Assembly (NCBI RefSeq): GCF_001411555.2
Contig: NC_049910.1
Location: 28,801,150-28,865,149 of the forward strand
Origin: Juglans regia
Taxonomy: Eukaryota > Streptophyta > Magnoliopsida > Fagales > Juglandaceae
Length of the DNA: 64,000 nucleotides
Reading direction: 5' to 3'
The notes beneath the pieces are model-generated. The model did no database searches, was not told where the DNA came from, and worked only from the letters and a program-made list of their open reading frames with translations. How positions within the stretch are numbered: the first letter of the stretch is position 1; every line of letters starts with the position of its first letter. A program made the position numbers and the translations under genes. Of this stretch, positions 55,881 to 64,000 are shown one piece after another.

Positions 55881-57187
55881 ATATGCTTGTAACACATTGT
55901 TGGGTTTACTTTATTTGATTTTTTAGAGTGAGAGTGAGATTTGTATGGGAAGGAGATGGATATGCAATGAGGGAGAGATTTCAGTGACCAACTAGAGAGT
56001 AAGGGGTGTGAGAGAGTGAGTTTACTAGCCTTCTAGAGAGCGTATGCCGTAGATGGCACAGAGGAATTCCATGCACTACTTACTGCTCAATTGGCCGATG
56101 AGGGTTCGAACCAATGGTGTTTTATGTTCCAAAGACCTTAGGTATTAGTGTTTGAATGCTTGGTGCGTGTTCAAATGCATCCCCGAGTTAGTGTTCGAAC
56201 GCATCTCCGAGTTAGTGTTCAAATGGCAAGCATGTTGGGCTTTATAGTATATAATGATGCCACTATAAATTTCACTTGAGATTTATTATATTATTTTTTA
56301 GAATAGCCAAGTGTATAAAGAACAATAACTGTAGTATTTAGAATTCCACATCATATTGAAGTTAAAAAGAGAACATTAACTATAATTAGTTAGATAATTA
56401 AAAAACTAGTTATATCTCACATAATTAGAATAAAATTATAAAAATAAAAATGTGGATGCCACAATAATAGTATTAAAAATTAATATTTTATGATTATAAT
56501 TAGAATACTATTTATAAATAATAAGATAAAAAATACTAGTTATAATTAGTCAAGGAAATATAAATGTTATAAAAATTATACTTAGACAATTGTCAACATA
56601 GAGTAATTACTAATACATCATACAAAAATGTCATCTCCCTAATTCTCTCATAATTTAGAATACTAGCTAGTTATAATTAGTTAATCAAATAAATGCTTGT
56701 TATACTTAGTCAAGGAAGTAACAACTAGTTATAAAAATTACAATTAGAATAAAAACAAAAGGAAATTGTTAGTACATGATAAAAAATATATATGCACCAT
56801 AAACTACTATTTTGATCATTATAACCAAATTACTAGTTCTAATTAGTTAATAACATCAACATACTAGTTCTCATTACTCAAGCAAATAGAATACCAGTGA
56901 TTAAAATTATACTTGGAATAAGATAAAAATAATAAAAATATTAGTCAATAATAAAAAAATCATAGTCAGTTAAGTGTTATGTAATATGGGTTTGAACTTG
57001 GACCTAACTCAACTGTTGTAAGTGATGGAGCTTTTGTCATTTTCAACACAATCTAAATTGTCTCTAGTCAATAACAACGATATCTAGGGAACGGACTAAC
57101 TAGACAGTCAGATTCATCGCTTTGCATGCATAATGATGTCAGATGAAAGTTTAGTTTTGTATGATTTCACTTATAACTCTTAAACAA
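54673..57187. repeat. near-identical long repeat, left copy
   Basis: Repeated at 61486-64000 with a constant offset of 6813. The only difference I found by eye is C at 56205 against T at 63018. The sequence is non-coding: GTTCGAAC-rich DNA, (GA)n tracts and AT-rich DNA. Confidence 0.93.
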
Positions 57188-58960
57188 AGATTCTCTTCCC
57201 TTCCGATTCACTTAAAGAATCAAACTAAAGAATTATTTGCCAAATATTCCCATCATGACCAAAGGTCAGAGAGACTATTTAGTGTAGTAAGAATGAAGCC
57301 AATCACTTCAAGATAATTTTTCGTTTATTTTTTGCAAGACTATAAACTTGTAATAAGTCTATTTTGACTTCCTGTCTTGCACAAGTTGTACCTAAGGATG
57401 ATCTTCAAGAAATGTCTCGCTTTCATTGTTACTTCACAACACAGGTCTCAAACCTTGACAAGTGAAGTAACAATGAAAGCTATATATTTTCTTAGAATAA
57501 TTCTCTGTTCATTCTCTGCAAGACTGGAATCTTGTATAAATTTATTATTATCCTTCCTATAACTTTACAAGACAGCCAACAATAAGTCTATACTGGTTTT
57601 CTATCTTGTAAATGTTCAAATGGAGAATTATCTTGAAGAAATGTGTGGATTTCAGTGTTACTTTACTACACATTCTCTCAAACCTCGACAAATGTGGTAA
57701 CAATTAATGGACAGTATCTAAAGTTCGAGAAGTGGTGGCTTGACAATTTCGACATATGAATGTTTAGATATTTTTTAAACTACTCCTGTAGAAATAAAAA
57801 TATCATTAAGAATAATGAAAATCCTATAGTATAGAACACAACTTTATTCGCAATACTAAGGAGCCAATATACTAGGTAATGCATTATTTCATTAGGGCCG
57901 AAAATAAAAACCATTAAACCAGTAAACCAACTCAAATCGGACTGGACTGGTGAAAAACTAGTTTGGTTCAGTATCGATTTCATTTTTTCAAAACCGATTC
58001 CAAACCAGTTTGGTTCTGGTTTTGGTTTTCTTTACACTAGACCAAACCAGACCGGATCGGTTTATATATTTATTACTTTTATTATATATAAATAACTTGT
58101 TATATGATTTATTTATATTATATATTTTTTAGTTATTTATTTATATTAAATATATATATTATATACTAAATGTCTAATTAATATAACAAGAAATTTTAAA
58201 ATCTTAAATCTCATGTGTAATAATCTGATATCATAAAATTAATATAATGTTTTATATAACATAAAATAAAGATTTATCTTATAAATCTTATTATAACATT
58301 GACATAATATATAAATTTTAATTTTATAACATAAAATTAATATAACATAAAAATATTTTAATTTTAAATTTATGTAACCATCATATTATCACTAACATAT
58401 AAATATGATTCTAATAAAAAATGCATGTATACTATAATTCTTATTTTTGTTGCATATCATTTTTATATTTAGACATTTATTTTTTTTAATTTATCAGTTT
58501 GCTGTTCCAAGCCTGACTTCCTAAGCACCCGACCTTGCTAGTTCATCGGGAAAGGTGGACTGAAATCGATAAAACCAAAAGTACTAGTTTCAAGAGTGAA
58601 TCGGTCTGGTATCATTCTTTAATTCTAAAAAACAGTATATATCAATTTAGTTCTAAAATTCACCCAAAATTGAATTGGTTACACCCCTATATTATACTGT
58701 CAATCAAATATAGTATGAGTCTTGTCAACAAAATAAATAGATAAAGTTTGAAGATCCACCATGGATATGTGATTACAAATTCAGAGCGAAGAAAGGCTTC
58801 AACAGATGTAGATGATGATGTTCCAATAGTTTATGCCTCCCGTTCCATTTCAGACACTTTGTAATTTTTTTAATATTTTTGTGACATCCATCTTATGGTG
58901 GGACTTTAAGAAATAGTTTTGAAGAATGAGATGGAAATTACTAAACTTATTAAGACTTTT
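57188..58960. other. AT-rich stretch with a repeat of about 227 bp
   Basis: Two degenerate direct units start AATAAGTCTAT at 57352 and 57581. The first contains a perfect hairpin at 57419-57480. 57900-58070 is a low-complexity run of ACCGGTTTGGTT words. The rest is AT-rich with nothing recognised. Confidence 0.5.
57419..57480. repeat. hairpin with perfect 19 bp stem
   Basis: GCTTTCATTGTTACTTCAC (57419-57437) is the exact inverse of 57462-57480, with a 24-base loop. The related unit at 57640-57710 keeps the outline but has lost perfect pairing. Confidence 0.88.
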
Positions 58961-61269
58961 TGTAAGGCCCAGTTTTTCTTTTGTTTTTCTCTTTTTTTTG
59001 TTTGGCCCAGTTCTTGATCGAGGGCCCAGCCCATTTCCTTGGAGGTGTGCGAACGATGCCGTTTTGGGGGTAAGTATCTTCTTCCTCAGGTCCCCATTTC
59101 TTTCTCCCTCTCTTTCGCATTCGGTTTCATTTTCTGGTTTTCACCTGTGTCCCTCTCTCTCCCGTAACCCACTCCCCTTCCCGAGTTCGTCTCTTCTCTT
59201 CGATGGGTCTGTTTGTGAGTCTGAAATTCATGCCCTAATCTTCCTACACATTTTTCACTTCCGGTTTTTCACTCAAAATCGATTTCTCACTATGTTGCAT
59301 CTCTCCATGTAGTAGATCACTGAGTTTCTCTCTCTCGCGTCCCTTTAGTTCTGCGGTTGGTGTTCTTTCTTCAGACTCGGCTCTTCTCTCCCTCTTGCAC
59401 AGTGTTTCATCTTCAGGTATATCTCTATCTCTTCTCCCTAGTCAATGCCTTCCTCTTATTTTGTTTCTCTGTTCCATGCGTTTCCAGCTTTGAATTTTCC
59501 AGGCGGTGCCGTTGTGTTTTTCCCCACTCCGAGCTCCGTCATTAGACGCTCACTCTCTTCCATTTCTCTTTGTTTCTCTTCTGTCTGCGAAGTGGTTAAT
59601 CTCCTTGCTGTGGTGTTGACGTTGAGCTCTGTTGAACGGGTAAGGAAACTGTGTGCCGTTTTACATTTTTTTTCATGGTGTAAATTAGTGGCTTTTAATT
59701 GTTTGACCGTTGGAAAAAATTCAACTGTTTATAATCGAATTTGAGGGCTTTGTAATCTGATGGTGTTTTGTTGTTGAAGAAGGATTATAAAGGGTGGCTT
59801 TTGGGTTTGGACGAGGTGGTGCGGGAGGAGTTTTCAAATTGTGTAACGTTGTTTTGGTTAAATTGTTGGGCTTGACGTGGTTGTGTGGGAGGTGTTTTGT
59901 AACTGTTCAAGGTTGTGTTGGATGTTCTGAGTTTTGAATTATTTGGGTTGGATGTGCAGTAAACCAAATGGATACTCGGAGTTGAATAGGTGCTTTTTTG
60001 TATGGTTCGGGTTTTTATACGACCGTTGAAGTGGAGGTTAAATTATTTGGAGTAATATTATGGTTGTTTTGGTTGAGTTGTAGGTGATTGCTTGGAGTTA
60101 GGGGCCTTTGAAGTGGGATTGATATTTTATTATTTATGTTTGACGTTGACTTTGGTGAGTGTTTAGGATAATATCAAAGATTAGTACATAGTACTTTGGG
60201 TTGAAATGCGGGCTGTCCAATTTTATTATTTGGTTGTCTTAGTGAGTTGTTTTTGTTATTATATGGTTTGGGATTGTGGATTTTTAATTATTAGATGGAA
60301 GTTATGCCAATTGTCATTTAATACTCGGTGTATATATTTTGTTTCTATCAATAGGTGACGAGGTTTTTAGAGACCGTATTTAAGGCATAGATAATACGCT
60401 ACAGGTGTCAGGTAAGCGGGGTTCCTATGCTAGGCTTTACACAAATTATTGAGACTAAGGTTGATTTTATGAAAACTTTGCATATTTTGTGATGAATGAG
60501 AACTTGGGAAAAACAAAACCAACCTCGGTCGTTTATTTGCATACTCATGAAATTTGTGTGGAAAAGGAAAATTATTTTCTGACATGCATTGTGTAGACAT
60601 GAGCTAAATTTTGTTATGATGTCTCTGAAATCTGAAAAAGAGCGATATTTGAGAATTCTAAAAAATTGTGTATTTATTTAGAAAGAGGCTCCGACTTTTG
60701 TTTTCAGTATAGAGAGAATGATCTAATTTTGTTTTGGCACTCTGTTTTATTTTGACATGGCATTTGAAAACCTTTGGCATGGTGTACTGATTTTGTATCT
60801 GACTCTATCTCTGCTCTACTCTGTTATGCTCTGCTCTATTTGGGTTGGTACCAACTTCTCTGTCTCTGAGTGTACCTACTTTGAAAATAAAGTGGTTTTA
60901 TTGTGGTCTTTCCTGTGTGCACACTGGGGGCTTCGAAAAGAATAAGGGAAAGATTTCACCTCTATCTCTACCCGGTTTCGCCCTCGGGGATAGCACAACC
61001 CTACCACGAGGTTGAAACATGGTCTCTGCTCTGTAAGATGCTTGCTCAGTTTATGTTATGCCAAAATACTATGGGTTTTTACTTGTCTTAAAATCATCGC
61101 TCTGTTACTTCTGAAAATATGTTCTGTTCTGCATACTATACTTGGTAAATGCTCATGTTTGCACGCTAGCATATGTCCTCTGTTTATTGAGTTGTGGATA
61201 ACTCACCCTCTATCATTATAATATTTTTTAGATGAAGTAGAGAGTCCAACTGAGGACCTAGATTAGATT
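58961..61269 (+). mobile_element. partial LTR F, right end in assembly gap
   Basis: Starts TGTAAGGCCCAG at 58961. The 3' half from CAGGTAAGCGGGGTTC (60409-60424) matches LTR A closely through ACATGAGCTAAATTTTG (about 60598), one CCTACCACGAGG unit, and an acceptor-like TTTTTTAG at 61231. It runs to AGGACCTAGATTAGATT at the gap. The 5' half (pyrimidine tracts 58970-59180 and 59330-59600) does not match A. Comparison with A suggests about 330 bases are missing. Confidence 0.75.
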
Positions 61270-61485
61270 NNNNNNNNNNNNNNNNNNNNNNNNNNNNNNN
61301 NNNNNNNNNNNNNNNNNNNNNNNNNNNNNNNNNNNNNNNNNNNNNNNNNNNNNNNNNNNNNNNNNNNNNNNNNNNNNNNNNNNNNNNNNNNNNNNNNNNN
61401 NNNNNNNNNNNNNNNNNNNNNNNNNNNNNNNNNNNNNNNNNNNNNNNNNNNNNNNNNNNNNNNNNNNNNNNNNNNNNNNNNNNNN
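61270..61485. other. assembly gap
   Basis: 216 undetermined bases. The left flank is inside LTR F, the right flank is inside the repeat copy matching 54673 onward. Any reading frame across it is meaningless. Confidence 0.99.
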
Positions 61486-64000
61486 TGGACCATGGGTTCG
61501 AACTTGTAACATATAGTTCGAACAACAATTGCCCTAACATCAAGCACGAGCAAACTTGCATGCTAAAGGAAATTTTTACGTTCAAACAGAAAAGACAAGT
61601 GTCGAACAGTTAAATCAAATATTTGGACCTCCCATCGTCCTTGCCTCCTCAATTTTATGAACATTTTCCTGTTGAGAGAGGGAGAGAGAGAGAGCTTCCT
61701 TGATTGACCTTTGGATAGCAAATAGAGAGGGCCGGAGAGAGAGAGACGTAGAGAGGGAGAGAGAGACATGAGAGAGAGACCATGCGATATAGAGAGAGTC
61801 GGTCGTTCAAGTGTTTGTTGGGCATTCTCCAAAGAACCATTGTGCAATAGATCTACAGGGAGGTAAAAGCTCCTTTCTCATTTTTTCCATTTATTGTTGG
61901 TTGTATGTTTGAACAATGACACAGTGGTTTGAACATCAATTCAAATGGTACTTTTGTCCATTCGAGCAAATTGTTAAAGGAGGTTTGAACATCAATTTGA
62001 ATGGTACTTTTGTCCATTCGAACAAATTGTTAAAGGAGTCTACCATTTACATTGTTCGAACGTCAAAAAGTATTGATGCTATTTTAGTTGAACGATAGTC
62101 ACCTTTGTTCGAACAGATGTGCCTTGAGCTAAAGTGAGTACATAAAGGTGGGATAATGGAAACATATGGTGTTTGAACAATTAAGAGGATGTTCGTACTA
62201 TGTAACATTTATTTTTTAACGCATATAATTATATCAGATACCTGTTCGAATGTAACAACTTGTTGGACCATGGGTTCGAACTTGTAACATATAGTTCGAA
62301 CAACAATTGCCCTAACATCAAGCACGAGCAAACTTGCATGCTAAAGGAAATTTTTATGTTCAAATGGAAAAGACAGGTGTCGAACACTTAAATCAAATAT
62401 TTGGACCTCCCATCGCCCTTGCCTCCTCAATTTTATGAACATTTTCCTGTAGAGAGAGGGTGAGAGATTGAGCTTCCTTGATTGACCTTTGGATAGCAAA
62501 TAGAGAGGGCCGGAGAGAGGCAGACGTAGAGAGGGAGAGAGAGACATGAGAGAGAGACCATGCGATATAGAGAGAGTCAGTCGTTCAATTGTTTGTTGGG
62601 CATTCTCCAAAGAACCATTGTGCAATAGATCTAGAGGGAGGTAAAAGCTCCTTTCTCATTTTTTCCATTTATTGTTGGTTTACTTTATGTGATATATGCT
62701 TGTAACACATTGTTGGGTTTACTTTATTTGATTTTTTAGAGTGAGAGTGAGATTTGTATGGGAAGGAGATGGATATGCAATGAGGGAGAGATTTCAGTGA
62801 CCAACTAGAGAGTAAGGGGTGTGAGAGAGTGAGTTTACTAGCCTTCTAGAGAGCGTATGCCGTAGATGGCACAGAGGAATTCCATGCACTACTTACTGCT
62901 CAATTGGCCGATGAGGGTTCGAACCAATGGTGTTTTATGTTCCAAAGACCTTAGGTATTAGTGTTTGAATGCTTGGTGCGTGTTCAAATGCATCCCCGAG
63001 TTAGTGTTCGAACGCATTTCCGAGTTAGTGTTCAAATGGCAAGCATGTTGGGCTTTATAGTATATAATGATGCCACTATAAATTTCACTTGAGATTTATT
63101 ATATTATTTTTTAGAATAGCCAAGTGTATAAAGAACAATAACTGTAGTATTTAGAATTCCACATCATATTGAAGTTAAAAAGAGAACATTAACTATAATT
63201 AGTTAGATAATTAAAAAACTAGTTATATCTCACATAATTAGAATAAAATTATAAAAATAAAAATGTGGATGCCACAATAATAGTATTAAAAATTAATATT
63301 TTATGATTATAATTAGAATACTATTTATAAATAATAAGATAAAAAATACTAGTTATAATTAGTCAAGGAAATATAAATGTTATAAAAATTATACTTAGAC
63401 AATTGTCAACATAGAGTAATTACTAATACATCATACAAAAATGTCATCTCCCTAATTCTCTCATAATTTAGAATACTAGCTAGTTATAATTAGTTAATCA
63501 AATAAATGCTTGTTATACTTAGTCAAGGAAGTAACAACTAGTTATAAAAATTACAATTAGAATAAAAACAAAAGGAAATTGTTAGTACATGATAAAAAAT
63601 ATATATGCACCATAAACTACTATTTTGATCATTATAACCAAATTACTAGTTCTAATTAGTTAATAACATCAACATACTAGTTCTCATTACTCAAGCAAAT
63701 AGAATACCAGTGATTAAAATTATACTTGGAATAAGATAAAAATAATAAAAATATTAGTCAATAATAAAAAAATCATAGTCAGTTAAGTGTTATGTAATAT
63801 GGGTTTGAACTTGGACCTAACTCAACTGTTGTAAGTGATGGAGCTTTTGTCATTTTCAACACAATCTAAATTGTCTCTAGTCAATAACAACGATATCTAG
63901 GGAACGGACTAACTAGACAGTCAGATTCATCGCTTTGCATGCATAATGATGTCAGATGAAAGTTTAGTTTTGTATGATTTCACTTATAACTCTTAAACAA
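61486..64000. repeat. near-identical long repeat, right copy
   Basis: Matches 54673-57187 at offset 6813 and continues to the window edge. It begins abruptly at the gap. Either a recent tandem duplication of about 6.8 kb, or the same locus assembled twice. Confidence 0.93.

Noticed and set aside
61184..61585. Open frames across the N-run
   Set aside because: Undetermined bases cannot support coding.

Overview
This 64 kb window looks like nuclear DNA of a woody flowering plant (eudicot). It is AT-rich and packed with plant-type LINEs, Ty1/copia and Ty3/gypsy remnants, CACTA (En/Spm) elements and long solo LTRs. The only host-gene relics I recognise are plant-specific: SEO (sieve element occlusion) genes and a fragment of an LHW-type bHLH gene. 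MITE-like sequence rich in GAGATGAG near 45.4 kb reminds me of Fagales genomes such as walnut or oak, but that is a weak hint. I see no intact host gene, no prokaryotic feature, no CRISPR array and no tRNA or rRNA gene that I can support.

Layout. 1-5.3 kb: a LINE on the minus strand (ORF1, endonuclease, RT, RNase H running off the left edge). 5.3-6.05 kb: right end of a CACTA-like element. 7.3-15.6 kb: an SEO-like gene with promoter, first exons and last exon, broken by a frameshift, loss of its middle and a 2.6 kb solo LTR (A) inside exon 3. 15.6-23.9 kb: an LHW-like bHLH fragment whose intron took a Copia element (minus strand); that Copia was then hit by a three-LTR TRIM and by solo LTR B. 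24-27.8 kb: a 5'-truncated LINE RNase H tail with solo LTR C inside it. 28.3-40.6 kb: a second copy of the SEO promoter and exon 1, expanded from about 2.1 to 12.3 kb by a complete CACTA element, a 140 bp LINE tail and a full LINE that itself carries solo LTR D. 40.6-43.5 kb: a hairpin-rich spacer and solo LTR E. 43.5-54 kb: intergenic sequence with MITEs, a locally triplicated block and remnants of gypsy gag and CACTA transposase. 54-64 kb: tandemly repeated GTTCGAAC-rich DNA, partial LTR F, an assembly gap (61270-61485) and a nearly identical repeat of 54.67-57.19 kb.

The strongest theme is a family of six long LTRs (A-F, about 2-2.8 kb where complete), none with an internal coding region. 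Four have perfect 5 bp target-site duplications. Their halves occur in different combinations, as if exchanged near one point. At that point A, B, D and F share a conserved splice-donor-like motif, followed 0.8-0.9 kb later by a matching acceptor-like site (lost in D). The putative intron carries a 61 bp minisatellite in B and D. With no tools, the boundaries below come from reading repeats and target-site duplications by eye; family assignments rest on recognisable motifs.
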